This document shows positions 8,012-18,401 of a DNA stretch of 64,000 nucleotides, in pieces; position 1 is the first letter of the stretch; the number at the start of each line of letters is the position of its first letter. A model generated the notes under the pieces. It searched no databases, was not told where the DNA came from, and saw only the letters and a list, made by a program, of their open reading frames with translations. Position numbers and translations under genes: made by a program. This stretch comes from Natrinema mahii (lineage in GTDB: Archaea; Halobacteriota; Halobacteria; Halobacteriales; Natrialbaceae), in NCBI GenBank assembly GCA_000690595.2, contig JHUT02000001.1:124001-188000 (forward strand). Reading direction: 5' to 3'.

Positions 8012-8533
8012 AAACCCGTATCGAGTTTTCTGTCGTTTTTCGGCGAGCAGATCCGGGGAACGGCCGCGCTCGCTTCGACCGCGAACGGGGGCGACGGCCG
8101 GACGGTGACAACCGTCTTCCGATGTGTTTGGCTCGATAAATATGTGTCGTGGTACACTGCATCGTCTCGGTCGTCGATGACCATCGGCCGTCAGAGTGCG
8201 GTGTCGACTCGAGCGCCCTCGACGGAGTCGTCGACCGCCGATACCCCAACTCGCAATACTACTCGAGAATAGTATATATTCGCCTGCTCAGCAACCGTCC
8301 ACCCGGCTCGGCAAACGCAGGGGAGAGCGATAGTCCGCCATCGAAACCACGCCAGGACCATTCGTGACGCGATGTTCGATTACGAACTACGAGGAACTTG
8401 CGGTCCGATCCGAACCCGAACGCTGGTATAGAACGTGCTGTCTATTGAACCGATATCAATTGCTGGTCGGATGAAAGCGTTCTCGAGGCGACCCGGACTG
8501 CCGGGCTGAACGCAGCGACGACACGACGCCGGG
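8012..8533. other. Intergenic region with an AT-rich inverted repeat
   Basis: About 520 bases between the dehydrogenase promoter and the MFS gene. At 8256-8275 the arms ATACTA and TAGTAT flank an 8-base centre, next to TATATATT (8273-8280), a possible promoter reading rightwards into no recognised gene. A 72-codon plus-strand ORF (8149-8367) has no recognisable features and is not called. Confidence 0.4.
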
Positions 8534-9838
8534 TCAGTCCGCCTCGACGGCCGCGACGGTCGAAACGTCGGGGTTGCGAAGCAGCGGCGCGGAGACGACC
8601 AGCAGACAGCTCGTGACGAGGGCCGCACAGAGGACGTACGTCCACTGATACCCGAACCAGCTGTCGACGGCCGGAATCGCCACGAGCGGCCCGAGACTGA
8701 GCCCGATGTCGCCCATCACGTTGTAGACGCCGCCCATCCGGCCGAGTTCGTCGCCGGGCGTGAGATCCCCGAGAATGGCCATCAGCGCGGGCGCGGCGAC
8801 GCCCATCCCGCCGCCGACGAGCGCGATCGCGACCAGCAACGCCTCGATCGTCGGGACGGAGCCGATGAGCAGAAAGCCCGCGGCCATCGACAGGAACGCC
8901 GGCACCGTCAACAGGGTCCGATCGCTCATCCGATCGGAGATCCAGCTCGTGCCGAGCGTCGTCGCCCCCGAAGTGAGAACGCCGACGGCCATGACCACGC
9001 CGCTTACCCCCGCCGCGCCAAGCAGTGCGATCTCGAGGTCGTAGACGTTCGCGTACCGGGCCAGCGTCGAGAGGACGATCCCACCCCAGAGGAACTGGAC
9101 GGTGAAGTTCCCGAAGCCGATCAGGAGGACGGTGGGGCGACCGGCAAGCAGCGACGGCAGTTCGCGCAGGCCGGCCGATCGGGCGTCGGCGCCGCTGTGG
9201 ACGTCGGGGAGGACGAGCGTCGCGATCGTGCCGGCGATCAGCGCGAGGACGCCCGCCGCGAGAAAGGCGGTCTGCATGCTGGCGACGTCGGTCAGGACCC
9301 CGCCGACGATGAGGCCGGTCGGGAAGCCGAGCGACTGGCCGCCGCGCATGTAGCCGATCCAGCGGCCACGGTTGTCCGCGCTCGTCACGTAGGTGATGGT
9401 GGCGAAGGCACCGATGAAGACGAACGCGCTGCCGACCCCCCAGAACAGTCGCGAGAGGACGAAGACGAGACCGGGCAGCGACACCTCGCCGAGCCCCGGA
9501 ACCGAGCCGAGGACCGTCGCCGGCGCGTTCAGGCCGAGGATGTAGCCGAAGGGCGCAAGCGCCTGGGTAAAGAGCCCGAAGATCATCGGCTTTCGCGCGC
9601 CGTAGCGGTCGATAATCGTCCCGGCGGGCGTGTTCATCAACAGCCGGGCGATGCGGTTGGCCGACAGGATGAAACTCAGCATGATCGCGGAGATGACGAG
9701 TTTCTCGTCGAGCAAGGGCAGCGTCGGGAACGCGACCCCGGTCGCCACCCCGCCGAAGAAGATGCCGGCGATGACCGCGAGCGCGATCGTCCGGATCTCG
9801 CCGGCCGCGTACTCGGACTCTGTCGCCGCCTCGCTCAT
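8534..9838 (-). CDS. Major facilitator superfamily transporter
   Basis: The protein has 434 residues with about 12 predicted membrane helices in two halves and an acidic central loop (around residue 215). The loop after helix 2 carries NTPAGTIIDRYGARK, the MFS motif-A region (G-x3-D-R-x-G-x-R/K). It is probably a drug- or metabolite-proton antiporter in the cytoplasmic membrane; the substrate cannot be inferred. The ATG at 9838 gives a short polar N-terminus before the first helix (IRTIALAVIAGIFFGG). It stands alone. Confidence 0.88.
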   Translation of the reverse strand: MSEAATESEYAAGEIRTIALAVIAGIFFGGVATGVAFPTLPLLDEKLVISAIMLSFILSANRIARLLMNTPAGTIIDRYGARKPMIFGLFTQALAPFGYILGLNAPATVLGSVPGLGEVSLPGLVFVLSRLFWGVGSAFVFIGAFATITYVTSADNRGRWIGYMRGGQSLGFPTGLIVGGVLTDVASMQTAFLAAGVLALIAGTIATLVLPDVHSGADARSAGLRELPSLLAGRPTVLLIGFGNFTVQFLWGGIVLSTLARYANVYDLEIALLGAAGVSGVVMAVGVLTSGATTLGTSWISDRMSDRTLLTVPAFLSMAAGFLLIGSVPTIEALLVAIALVGGGMGVAAPALMAILGDLTPGDELGRMGGVYNVMGDIGLSLGPLVAIPAVDSWFGYQWTYVLCAALVTSCLLVVSAPLLRNPDVSTVAAVEAD

Positions 9839-10527
9839 CGTCGCCGCCGATCACCCGATTCGTCCATACGCCCTCCCGTTTCGAACACGCGGTCTTCAAC
9901 CTACCTAGGTCGGGCTCGCCCGCCGGCCCCGACAGCTGGCGTCTCGAGCCCTCGAAAGTTAACTATATCCGAGGGAATTACTAAACTATCAACAAATATA
10001 TTGGAAGGTGTGCGAGGTTGGGCGAGTAGCCGCTCGAGCAACGATTAGCGCGTTCAGTATCGCGGGACTGCCGAAATAGTAGCCAATGCGGTCCGAGAGC
10101 GATCTTCAGTCGACCGGTTGCTGGATAGGGACCGAGTGGGACTGGTGGGTAGAGGCGAGGGAACACTGTATCGACGCACCGTATAGTGCCGGGTATCGGT
10201 ACTCTTCCCGAAATCCGCGTACTCGACACTGCCCACACGGGATTGAACTCGTTTCGCAGCTGTGAATCAACTCACATCGTATTCTCTACGACAGAGGAAT
10301 TCATATGTGTTGGCTGCCAACTATTTCTCGGAAAGCCGAATCGGTACGGCTCTTACACGCTTATGCCTGTAATCAGAATCGGGCGGCTCACGCTGTCTCG
10401 AGCGTGTGCCGTCCGGTCCGGGCTTGCGAACAGGCGGGTTTCGGGGTGCTGCACGAGTCGACGGCTCGAGACGGGTCGATCGAACCGGACGACGCGTGCC
10501 GGCCAACGGGACGGCCGGGAGAGCTGA
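9839..10527. other. Intergenic region, ~690 bp, no gene recognised
   Basis: The stretch 9955-10350 is clearly less GC-rich than the surroundings (for example ATTACTAAACTATCAACAAA near 9977), which can mark transferred or decayed DNA. I translated it on both strands and found no recognisable protein. It may hold promoters or remnants of a lost insertion. Confidence 0.45.
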
Positions 10528-12783
10528 TCAGGACTCGTCGCCCTGCGCGTCGACCGTCGCGACGGCCGCGAGGTTCACGATGTCCGCGACCTCGTCGCCG
10601 CGCTGGAGGACGTGAACCGGTTCGTCCATGCCGACCAGCATCGGCCCGATCGCCTCGGCTCCGCCGAGTCGCTGGAGGAGCTTGTAGCCGATGTTGCCCG
10701 CCTCGAGGTTCGGAAAGACCAGCACGTTCGCCGGCTTCTCGAGGTCGGTGAACTCGTAGGTGCCGGTCAGCATCTCCTCGACGACGGCGGTGTCGGCCTG
10801 CATCTCGCCGTCGACGGGGAACTCGACGGCGGGATCGTCGCGGAGCCGCTGGGCCGCCTCGCGGGGCTTTCGCGTCCCCTCGTTGTCGACGCTCCCGAAG
10901 TCAGAATAGGATAGCAGGGCGGCCCGAGGGTCGACGTCGAACCGGCGGGCCAGCTCGGCGGTGTGGCGGGTGACCTCCTCGAGGACGTCGGCATCGGGGG
11001 CCTGATTGACCGTCGCGTCGGCGACGAAGACCACGCGATTCTTGAACGTCAGCATGTAGACGCCGGCCGCGTAGTCGGCGTCCTCGGCCGTGCCGATCAC
11101 CTGCAGCGGCGGCCGCAGCGCCGAGGGGTAGTGGTTCGTCAGGCCGGTGAGCATCGCGTCGGCGTCGCCGCGGTCGACCATGACGCTGCCGAAGTAGTTC
11201 GTGTCGTCGCGGATCATCGTCTCGGCTTCGCGGCGGGTCACGCCGTTGCGCCGGCGGCGCTCGTAGAGGTGGTCGACGTACTCGCCGTAATCGCCGCGCT
11301 CGGGATCGACCACGTCGGGGTCGAACTCGAGGGCGAGGTCCGCGACCGTCCGCTCGATTTCGGCCGCGTCGCCGATCAGGACTGGCTCCGCGACGCCCCG
11401 GTCGGCCATCTGGGCCGCCGCGCGGACGATCGTCTCGTCGGTCCCCTCCGCCAGCGCGATCCGCTTGGGGTCGGACTTGGCCTTGTTCAACACGACGCGC
11501 ATCATCTCGCGGGACTTGCCCAGTCGGGCCTCGAGGCGTTCGACGTACGCGTCGACGTCGAACTCGACCCGGGCCGCACCTGACTCGATCGCGGCTCGCG
11601 CGACTGCGGGCGCGACCTCGAACAGCACCCGCGTATCGAGCGGTTTCGGGATGATGTAGTCCGGGCCGAACTGCAGCGGCTGGTCGCCGTAGGCCTTGAC
11701 CACCGAGTCGGGCACGTCCTGTTTGGCCAGTTCGGCCAGGGCGTGGGCCGCCGCCACCTTCATCGCCTCGTTGATCTCGGTCGCGCGCACGTCGAGCGCG
11801 CCGCGGAACAGGAACGGAAACCCGAGGACGTTGTTGACCTGGTTCGGGTAGTCCGACCGACCGGTGGCCATGATGACGGTGTCGTCGCGGGCCGCCTTGG
11901 CCTCCTCGTAGCCGATCTCGGGATCGGGGTTGGCCATCGCGAAGACGATCGGATCGTCGGCCATCGAGCGGACCATCTCCTGGGAGACGATGCCGCCGGT
12001 CGAGAGTCCGACGAAGGCGTCCGCTCCCGCCATCGCCTCGGCGACGCCGCCCTCCGGTACGTCGCTTGCGAACTGGCGATTGTACTCGTTGAGATCGCCG
12101 GCCTCGGCCCGTTCGGTCGTCAGGATGCCGTCGATATCGACCATGGTGATGTTCTCCCGGCGGACGCCCAGCGAGACGTAAAAGCGCGCCGTCGCGACCG
12201 CGGCCGCGCCCGCGCCGGCGAAGACGACCTCGAGGTCGGCGAGGTCCTTGCCCGAGATCTCGACGGCGTTGAGCAGCGCCGCGCCGGTGATGATGGCGGT
12301 GCCGTGCTGGTCGTCGTGAAAGACCGGGATCGAGAGTCGCTCGCGGAGTCGCTCCTCGATCTCGAAACACTCCGGCGCGGCGATGTCCTCGAGATTGATC
12401 CCGCCGAAGGTCGGCTCCATGGCCGCGACCGCCTCGACGAACCCGTCCGTCTCGTCCAGCTCGAGTTCGATATCGAAGACGTCGATATCGGCAAAGCGCT
12501 TGAACAGCACGCCTTTCCCTTCCATAACGGGCTTAGAGGCCTGCGCGCCGATATCGCCCAGTCCGAGGACCGCCGACCCGTTCGAGACGACGCCGACGAG
12601 GTTGCCTTTGGTCGTGTACTGGTAGGCCTCGCCCGCGTCCGCGTCGATCTCCCGGCAGGGCGCGGCGACGCCAGGCGAGTACGCCAGCGAGAGGTCCCGT
12701 TGGGTGTGCGTCGGCTTCGTCGTCGAAATCTCGATCTTGCCCGGCGGGTCGGTCCGGTGATACTCGAGCGCGTCTTCGTCCAT
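10528..12783 (-). CDS. maeB: NADP-dependent malic enzyme fused to a phosphotransacetylase domain
   Basis: The protein has 751 residues from the ATG at 12783 ([20 protein letters not shown]), the usual length of MaeB-type enzymes. Residues ~1-430 are the malic-enzyme part, converting malate to pyruvate and CO2 with reduction of [15 protein letters not shown] and [10 protein letters not shown] are family motifs, followed by a Rossmann region. Residues ~430-751 resemble phosphate acetyltransferase, which in MaeB proteins is usually regulatory rather than catalytic. Halophiles use the enzyme to supply pyruvate and NADPH. The frame is open upstream to 12903, but that extension is not homologous. 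Confidence 0.93.
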   Translation of the reverse strand: MDEDALEYHRTDPPGKIEISTTKPTHTQRDLSLAYSPGVAAPCREIDADAGEAYQYTTKGNLVGVVSNGSAVLGLGDIGAQASKPVMEGKGVLFKRFADIDVFDIELELDETDGFVEAVAAMEPTFGGINLEDIAAPECFEIEERLRERLSIPVFHDDQHGTAIITGAALLNAVEISGKDLADLEVVFAGAGAAAVATARFYVSLGVRRENITMVDIDGILTTERAEAGDLNEYNRQFASDVPEGGVAEAMAGADAFVGLSTGGIVSQEMVRSMADDPIVFAMANPDPEIGYEEAKAARDDTVIMATGRSDYPNQVNNVLGFPFLFRGALDVRATEINEAMKVAAAHALAELAKQDVPDSVVKAYGDQPLQFGPDYIIPKPLDTRVLFEVAPAVARAAIESGAARVEFDVDAYVERLEARLGKSREMMRVVLNKAKSDPKRIALAEGTDETIVRAAAQMADRGVAEPVLIGDAAEIERTVADLALEFDPDVVDPERGDYGEYVDHLYERRRRNGVTRREAETMIRDDTNYFGSVMVDRGDADAMLTGLTNHYPSALRPPLQVIGTAEDADYAAGVYMLTFKNRVVFVADATVNQAPDADVLEEVTRHTAELARRFDVDPRAALLSYSDFGSVDNEGTRKPREAAQRLRDDPAVEFPVDGEMQADTAVVEEMLTGTYEFTDLEKPANVLVFPNLEAGNIGYKLLQRLGGAEAIGPMLVGMDEPVHVLQRGDEVADIVNLAAVATVDAQGDES

Positions 12784-12854
12784 TGTTGTGATCGGGTGTC
12801 TTTGCCGGACCGACAAAAGTGTACGGCTGTGGCACTCGTCGCCTCGAGATTCGA

Positions 12855-12965
12855 TCAGTCGGCAGCGCGACTGGAGACATGGCCACAATCGACACACCGC
12901 CACGACCGGTCGTCGAACGCGAGGATAACCTTACAGCCATAGTCGTGTAATCGGAAGCGCCGCGA
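12855..12965 (-). pseudogene. Possible zinc-finger gene remnant without a start codon
   Basis: On the minus strand one frame reads RLHDYGCKVILAFDDRSWRC, followed by VDCGHVSSRAAD and a TGA at 12855. The CVDCGHV knuckle and balanced composition look like the C-terminal part of a haloarchaeal mini zinc-finger protein. No ATG, GTG or TTG lies at a sensible distance upstream in this frame. It may be a decayed gene or chance; confidence is low. Confidence 0.3.
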
Positions 12966-13288
12966 TCGGATCTGGCCGTCCCTCGTCGGCCCGCTCGTCG
13001 AGCCCCTACCGGAATCGACCGATAAACAACAAACTGCGGTACTGTTATCCGACAGTTCGATCGGTCTCGGTTCGGCTCACTACTGCCGAACCGATCTCCG
13101 CCCGTCGAATTCCGCTCCGACGACGTCGCTCTCCTCGAGGTGACAGCCGCTCGTTAGGTGTCGTGAACGGATGGGGATGGCTCCGGCCGTTCCTGCCGGT
13201 CAGCGGCGCGGTTCGTCCGGTGACCGCCGCCCGACCGAACCGGTTGACGATCACAACATTTGTACGATAGGCCGCGGTGCCATCCGGT
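12966..13288. other. Intergenic region upstream of rdfA
   Basis: About 320 bases, divergently flanked by the malic enzyme and rdfA. The stretch 13225-13275 (ACAACATTTGTACGATAG) is less GC-rich and probably contains the rdfA promoter. No gene is recognised. Confidence 0.4.
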
Positions 13289-13915
13289 ATGGCAGACGAC
13301 TCGCGTGGTGGGCGGCGAACGAAAGTCGAGCGAGTGATGGACCAGTACGGCCTCGAGGAGTGGGGGGAGCGCCTGGAGGCCAAGTGGATCGGCGACGACG
13401 CGGACCGAACGAGCCTCCGGGACCTCGCGACCGAGTTCAACAAGGCCGTCCTCCGCGCCGCCGTGCGCGAGGCGGGGGGCTCGGCCCTCGACACGGACGT
13501 CGAGTCGCTCTATCGAACGCTGACCGACGACGACGCGTCGCGATCCGACGCGGTTCGACGACGGCGCGAACTCGAGCGTGCGGGCGTCGACATCGACGCG
13601 GTCCAGTCGGACTTCGTCACCCATCAGACGATTTACTCCTATCTCACGAACGTTCGCGACGCCTCCCTCCCCGAAGAAGACACCGAGGATCGCATCGAGC
13701 GGAAGAAAGAGACCGTCCAACGGCTCGCCGGGCGCACGCAAGTCATCACGGAGTCGACGCTCGAGGAACTGGGCAACGCCGACGAGATCACCGACCGGGA
13801 GTACGAGGTGTTCGTCGACGTCCGGACGATCTGCGGGAACTGCGGCGCCGACTACGGGATCGCTGAGTTGCTCGATCGCGGCGGCTGTGACTGTGACCCA
13901 GCCGACGCCGCGTGA
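13289..13915 (+). CDS. rdfA: Rod-determining factor RdfA
   Basis: The protein has 208 residues from the ATG at 13289; a GTG at 13277 is in frame but has a poorer context. It matches the haloarchaeal RdfA family: the N-terminal KVERVMDQYGLEEWGERLEA, the LRDLATEFNKAVLRAA segment, and a C-terminal zinc-binding patch CGNCG...CDC. In Haloferax volcanii RdfA is required for rod-shaped cells and is encoded next to an SMC-related protein (Sph3). The same neighbour follows here after 61 bp on the same strand, so the two are likely one operon for cell-shape control. The molecular activity of RdfA is not known. Confidence 0.9.
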   Translation: MADDSRGGRRTKVERVMDQYGLEEWGERLEAKWIGDDADRTSLRDLATEFNKAVLRAAVREAGGSALDTDVESLYRTLTDDDASRSDAVRRRRELERAGVDIDAVQSDFVTHQTIYSYLTNVRDASLPEEDTEDRIERKKETVQRLAGRTQVITESTLEELGNADEITDREYEVFVDVRTICGNCGADYGIAELLDRGGCDCDPADAA

Positions 13916-13976
13916 TTCCGATGCGAAACCGGCCGTAACCACATAGCATTTACTTCAGGGGGGAGAAAGGGGGCTC

Positions 13977-15932
13977 GTGTCATCTCACGAGTCAGTCACC
14001 TCGTCGATCACCGTCGCGGCGGAGAACATCGGCGGTATCGATAGCACCGAGGTCACGCTCGCGCCCGGCGTGAACGTCCTGACAGGGCGAAACGCGACGA
14101 ACCGCACGTCGTTCCTGCAGACGATCATGGCAGCACTCGGCAGTCGGCGCTCGTCGCTGAAAGGCGACGCGGACGCCGGTCGCGTCGAACTGACTTTCGA
14201 CGACGAGCGATACACGCGCTCGCTGACGCGGCGCAACGGCGAGGTCGTCTTCGACGGCGACCCCTATCTCGACGAGCCGGAACTCGCGGATCTCTTCGCC
14301 TTCCTGCTCGAGTCCAACGAGGCACGGCGCGCGGTCAGAAGCGGCGACGACCTCCGCGAGCTCATCATGCGGCCGATCGACACCGACGAGATCGAGGCGG
14401 AGATCAGCCGGCTCGAGGCCGAAAAGCGCGACCTCGACGGCCGGCTCGAGGAACTCGCCCAACTCGACAGCGAACTGCCCGACCTCGAGGCCGACCGCAC
14501 CGCGCTCGCAGACGAGATCGAGGCGACCGAAGACCGGATCGCCGACCTCGAGGCCGACCTCGAGGAATTCGACCTCGACGTCGAGGCGAGCCACGAACGA
14601 AAGGACGCGATCGAGTCGGCCTTCGCGGACCTCCAGGAGGCCCGGACGGAACTCGAGTCGATCGAGTACGACCTCGAGACCGAACGCGAGAGCCGCGCCG
14701 AACTCGAGGCCGAACGCGACGACCTCGCGGCCGAACTCGAGGCGTTCGACGACGATCCCGAATCGCCGGACCGCCTCGAGGGCCGCGTCCAGGAGCTTCG
14801 GGACCGGAAGCGGTCGCTCGATACGACCGTCAGCGAACTCCAGAGCGTGATCCGGTTCAACGAGGAGCGACTCGCAGAGGACGGCTTCGACGTCGATCTC
14901 GAGGTCGACGATGGAGCGGCCACCGACGACGACGGCGACGTGACCGACCAGCTGCTGGCGGACTCGGACGACGTCGTCTGTTGGACGTGTGGCTCCCGGG
15001 TCGATCGCGACCGGATCGAGGCGACGCTCGACCGACTGCGCTCGCTCCGCCAGCGGAAACTCGACGAGCGAAGCGACTTACAGGAGCGGATCGACGACCT
15101 CGCCGACCGCCGGAAGGAGCTGCGGAAGCAACGCCGAAAGCGCGGCGAGATCGAGACCCGACTCGAGGCCGTCGAGGACGAACTCGAGCGCCGCGCGGGC
15201 CGGATCGAGGCCCTCGAGGCCGATCTCGAGGAGCAGCGAGCGCGCGTCGCCGACCTCGAGTCCGACGCCGAGACGTTCGAGAACGCCGAGTACGGCGAGG
15301 TCATCGACGCCCACCGCGATCTGAACCGGCTCGAACTCGAACTCGAGGATCTCGAGGCCGAACGCGACGAGGTCGACGCGCGGATCGCGGAGATCGAAGG
15401 AAAGATCGAGGAGCGAAGCGACCTCGAGGAGCGTCGCGAGGCAGTCGAGGACGAACTGACGGACCTCCGAACCCGGGTCGACCGGATCGAAGAGAACGCC
15501 GTCGACGCCTTCAACGACCACATGGACTCGATCCTCTCGATCCTCGAGTACCGCAACATCGACCGGATCTGGATCGAGCGCCGCGAGCGGACGGTCCGGG
15601 AGGGCCGGCGGAAGGTCTCGCGGACGGCCTTCGACCTCCACATCGTCCGGACGACCGAGGACGGCCGGACCTACGAGGACACCGTCGACCACCTCTCGGA
15701 GAGCGAACGCGAGGTCACCGGACTGGTCTTCGCACTGGCCGGCTATCTGGTCCACGACGTCTACGAGGTCGTCCCGTTCATGCTGCTGGACTCGCTCGAG
15801 GCGATCGACTCGAGCCGGATCGCCGACCTCGTGGCCTATTTCGAGGAGTACGTCGACTGCCTCGTCGTCGCCCTGCTCCGGGAGGACGCCGAGGCGCTGT
15901 CGGCGTCGTACACCTACGTCGAGGAGATCTAG
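13977..15932 (+). CDS. Archaea-specific SMC-related (Sph-type) coiled-coil protein
   Basis: The 651-residue protein has SMC/Rad50 layout. It has an N-terminal nucleotide-binding half with GRNATNRTS near residue 41, two long Glu/Arg/Leu coiled coils (about 130-290 and 355-510), a central zinc-hook CWTCG near residue 340, and a C-terminal half with LSESER (signature-like) and MLLDSLEAID (Walker B-like). The P-loop has Arg in place of the usual Lys, and the Glu after the Walker B Asp is Ser. The start is GTG at 13977. It follows rdfA, like sph3 in Haloferax, and so probably acts in cell shape or chromosome-membrane organisation rather than DNA repair. Confidence 0.88.
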   Translation: MSSHESVTSSITVAAENIGGIDSTEVTLAPGVNVLTGRNATNRTSFLQTIMAALGSRRSSLKGDADAGRVELTFDDERYTRSLTRRNGEVVFDGDPYLDEPELADLFAFLLESNEARRAVRSGDDLRELIMRPIDTDEIEAEISRLEAEKRDLDGRLEELAQLDSELPDLEADRTALADEIEATEDRIADLEADLEEFDLDVEASHERKDAIESAFADLQEARTELESIEYDLETERESRAELEAERDDLAAELEAFDDDPESPDRLEGRVQELRDRKRSLDTTVSELQSVIRFNEERLAEDGFDVDLEVDDGAATDDDGDVTDQLLADSDDVVCWTCGSRVDRDRIEATLDRLRSLRQRKLDERSDLQERIDDLADRRKELRKQRRKRGEIETRLEAVEDELERRAGRIEALEADLEEQRARVADLESDAETFENAEYGEVIDAHRDLNRLELELEDLEAERDEVDARIAEIEGKIEERSDLEERREAVEDELTDLRTRVDRIEENAVDAFNDHMDSILSILEYRNIDRIWIERRERTVREGRRKVSRTAFDLHIVRTTEDGRTYEDTVDHLSESEREVTGLVFALAGYLVHDVYEVVPFMLLDSLEAIDSSRIADLVAYFEEYVDCLVVALLREDAEALSASYTYVEEI

Positions 15933-16360
15933 CGCCCGACGATCGCCGCCGTTTTCCGTGCCGTCACCGCTGGACAAACGGCGTCGATCGACCGTTTTGT
16001 CTTCGTGTCTGCTATCGTAGTATTTCGGCGTCCGTTCTCCATACAGGTACGAAATCACACCGAGCGGGTCCCGATCTGGTCGTCGACCCGATCATCGGCC
16101 GTGAACGGTCCGGATCGATAGAATCGGCGAGCCAGCGCTATCGGCCGGCTGTATCGCCCATCCGGTTCGAGTCCGGGCACACGGTGACGGTCTCCCGTTC
16201 ATCGCGGCCACGGGACCGACAGTCCTGTCCGTAGAACGCCGCTCGGTGGCGTTCTCGCACTTCGAGCGAACGATACTCCCAGTCTCGAGCGGTTCCCCTC
16301 CCGTCACCACGGACACTGACACACCAGATACGAATGATAGTATCGGATCTGGTATATCGG
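15933..16360. other. Intergenic region between convergent genes
   Basis: About 430 bases. The stem-loop ATCCGG-TTCGAGT-CCGGGC at 16156-16176 looks like a tRNA T-arm, but no acceptor, D-arm or anticodon arm surrounds it. Palindrome-rich sequence (GAACGCCGCTCGGTGGCGTTC near 16233) may terminate transcription of the convergent genes. No protein is recognised. Confidence 0.4.
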
Positions 16361-17830
16361 TCAATCGCCGGGCGAGGAGTCGGGTCGGTAGCCGCGGCTG
16401 ATGGCCTTCCAGTGGCCGGCGGCGAATCGGTAGTAGGTGACGACCGCCGGGACGAGCGTCTCGAGGATCAACGCGGCGTACAGCGCACCGATTCCCAGCG
16501 GCGTCACGGCCTCGAGGCCCGGGAGGGGGACGGCGACGGCACCGAGGGCGGCGACGGGGAGCGCGAACGCGTACAGCCCGAGGACCTGCCCGTAGAACGG
16601 CCAGCGGGTGTCGCCGCTGGCGCGCAGCGGGCCGGTCGCGCCGCCGCTGATGCCGCGGAAGACGACGCTCACGCAGGCGACGACGATGAACGTCGTCACC
16701 AGCGGGACGATCGCGGGGTCGTCGACGAAGAGCCGACCGACCCGCTCGGCGAAGACGAGGACCAGCGCCGCGCTACAGCAGTAGACGGCGGTTCCGAACC
16801 ACAGCACCTCCCAGCCGTAGGTGTCGGCGTCGCCCTCGTCGCCGGTGCCCAGTTCCTGCCCGACCAGGCTGCTCGAGGCCAGCGAGAACCCCCAGCCGGG
16901 CGTGTCCATCAGGTCTCGCACCCGGCGCGCGACGACGTAGGCCGCCACGACGTTCGGGCCGAACAGAGCGACGATCGCGAGCATGGGAAACTGTGCGCCC
17001 CGGCGGGCGACGTTGGTGAAGACGAGCGGCGTCCCGATCTCGATCACGTTTCGAACGTCCTCGAGGGTCGTGTACGGCCGCGAGACGTCGATCCTGACCG
17101 GGAACTCGCCGATCACCGGGAGCCGGCCGAACGCGAACCCCCCGACGAACGCCGCCAGCACGAGGACGTTCGCGAGTACCGTCCCGATCGCCGCCCCGAC
17201 GACGCCCAGCTCGAGGACGAACAGCAGGACGGCGTTGACCGCGACGTTGACGGCGGCACCGCCGGCTCGCAGCGCCATCGGCGTCCACGCGTCGTCGGCT
17301 CCGACGAGGGTGCGGCTGCCGATCAGGTTCAGGGCGGCGACGGGGACGCCGAGGGCGACGACACGGAGGTAGTCCGCACCGTAGGAAACCGACGCGGCGT
17401 CGTCACCGACGAGTCCGATCAGCTCCGCGGGAACGAGCCAGAACAGCGCCGCGAGCGGGACGGTGATCGCGACGACGACGAGCGCGCTGGTCGTCACCGC
17501 TAGCGAGAGGTCCTCGGACGCGCCCGCGCTGAACCGCTGGGAGACCAGTCCGATCGTCGCGCCGGCGACCCCGCCACCGATCCCGAACGCGAGCGCCCAG
17601 AATGGCGTGGCGAAGCCGACGCCGGCGATCGCCGCCGGCCCCAGCGCGATGCCGACCATCGCCACGTCCGCCGCCGACTTCGACATCCGGGCGATCCCCG
17701 TGACGATCCGCGGCCACGCGAGGTCCGTCGTCCGCACGACGCGCTCCCGGTCGACGACGCCGGCCCGCGCGAGCAGGAACCCGATCGAGAGCAGGAGCCA
17801 CCGGAACGGATTCGGCACTCGAGAAACCAC
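16361..17830 (-). CDS. MATE family efflux transporter
   Basis: The 489-residue protein has two six-helix bundles typical of multidrug and toxic compound extrusion proteins. Characteristic pieces are WPRIVTGIARMSKSAADVAM, IGLVSQRFSAG in the first half, and SSLVGQELGTGD in the second, the equivalent Gln/Glu-containing loop. Such exporters use a Na+ or H+ gradient to expel cationic drugs or metabolites. It is a single gene; the ATG at 17830 gives a normal N-terminus. Confidence 0.9.
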   Translation of the reverse strand: MVSRVPNPFRWLLLSIGFLLARAGVVDRERVVRTTDLAWPRIVTGIARMSKSAADVAMVGIALGPAAIAGVGFATPFWALAFGIGGGVAGATIGLVSQRFSAGASEDLSLAVTTSALVVVAITVPLAALFWLVPAELIGLVGDDAASVSYGADYLRVVALGVPVAALNLIGSRTLVGADDAWTPMALRAGGAAVNVAVNAVLLFVLELGVVGAAIGTVLANVLVLAAFVGGFAFGRLPVIGEFPVRIDVSRPYTTLEDVRNVIEIGTPLVFTNVARRGAQFPMLAIVALFGPNVVAAYVVARRVRDLMDTPGWGFSLASSSLVGQELGTGDEGDADTYGWEVLWFGTAVYCCSAALVLVFAERVGRLFVDDPAIVPLVTTFIVVACVSVVFRGISGGATGPLRASGDTRWPFYGQVLGLYAFALPVAALGAVAVPLPGLEAVTPLGIGALYAALILETLVPAVVTYYRFAAGHWKAISRGYRPDSSPGD

Positions 17831-17981
17831 GCCTCGCGGTTCGGGAGTCGACGCTAAAACGCTTTATACCGGCCTCGTCCGTCACGGACGACCGTTCGGA
17901 TCACCGCAGCGACGCGGGTCGCGGCCGACCGGCGACCGGATTTATCCGGCTCGAGCGCGTCGGATCGAGTCGACCCACGCG

Positions 17982-18392
17982 ATGACCAGCGACGATCGAT
18001 ACAAACTGTTCGGCGTCTACGTCTCGCCGGCGGTCTTCGACGCACTCGAGGCGGTTCTCTACGCGGAGGCCGGCGTCGTCGACTACGCGGACTACTTCGA
18101 GCCGACCGTGTCCTCGGTGCCGGTCGGCGATCCGGGCGCGGACGCGACCGCCCAGCTGGTCGCCGACCTCGTCGCGGACTTCGCCGACCTGTACGACGCG
18201 GCGGACTTCGCGGCCGCTCGAGCCGTCGACCCCGAAGCGTTCGAACTCGCGCAACTCGCCGCCGAACCGGAGACGGTGGCCCGCGCCCGCGAGCGGTTCC
18301 AGGCGGCGGCCACGATTCAGGAGACCGACAGTCGAACGGTCCACACCGCGATCCTGGCAGCGGCGCTCGACGGGGCCGACGGCTCCGAGTGA
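17982..18392 (+). CDS. Conserved haloarchaeal protein of unknown function
   Basis: The 136-residue acidic protein from the ATG at 17982 begins MTSDDRYKLFGVYVSPAVFD. It is mostly helical, with Ala/Asp-rich segments, and has no membrane segment, metal site or catalytic motif I can see. A TATA-like ATTTATCC lies about 40 bp upstream. Codon use matches its neighbours. I do not recognise a family with confidence. Confidence 0.65.
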   Translation: MTSDDRYKLFGVYVSPAVFDALEAVLYAEAGVVDYADYFEPTVSSVPVGDPGADATAQLVADLVADFADLYDAADFAAARAVDPEAFELAQLAAEPETVARARERFQAAATIQETDSRTVHTAILAAALDGADGSE

Positions 18393-18401
18393 GCGCGTCG
18401 C

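Noticed and set aside
8149-8367. 72-codon plus-strand ORF after an AT-rich palindrome
   Set aside because: Composition is not protein-like for this organism (few acidic runs, many rare residues) and no motif is visible.
10073-10135. AATAGTAGCC resembling the end of the palindromic element
   Set aside because: Only about 10 bases match; no central GATCGCA stem and no second arm.
16156-16176. tRNA T-arm-like stem-loop on the plus strand
   Set aside because: The T-arm pairs well, but no matching acceptor, D-arm or anticodon arm exists within 90 bp; probably chance in GC-rich DNA.
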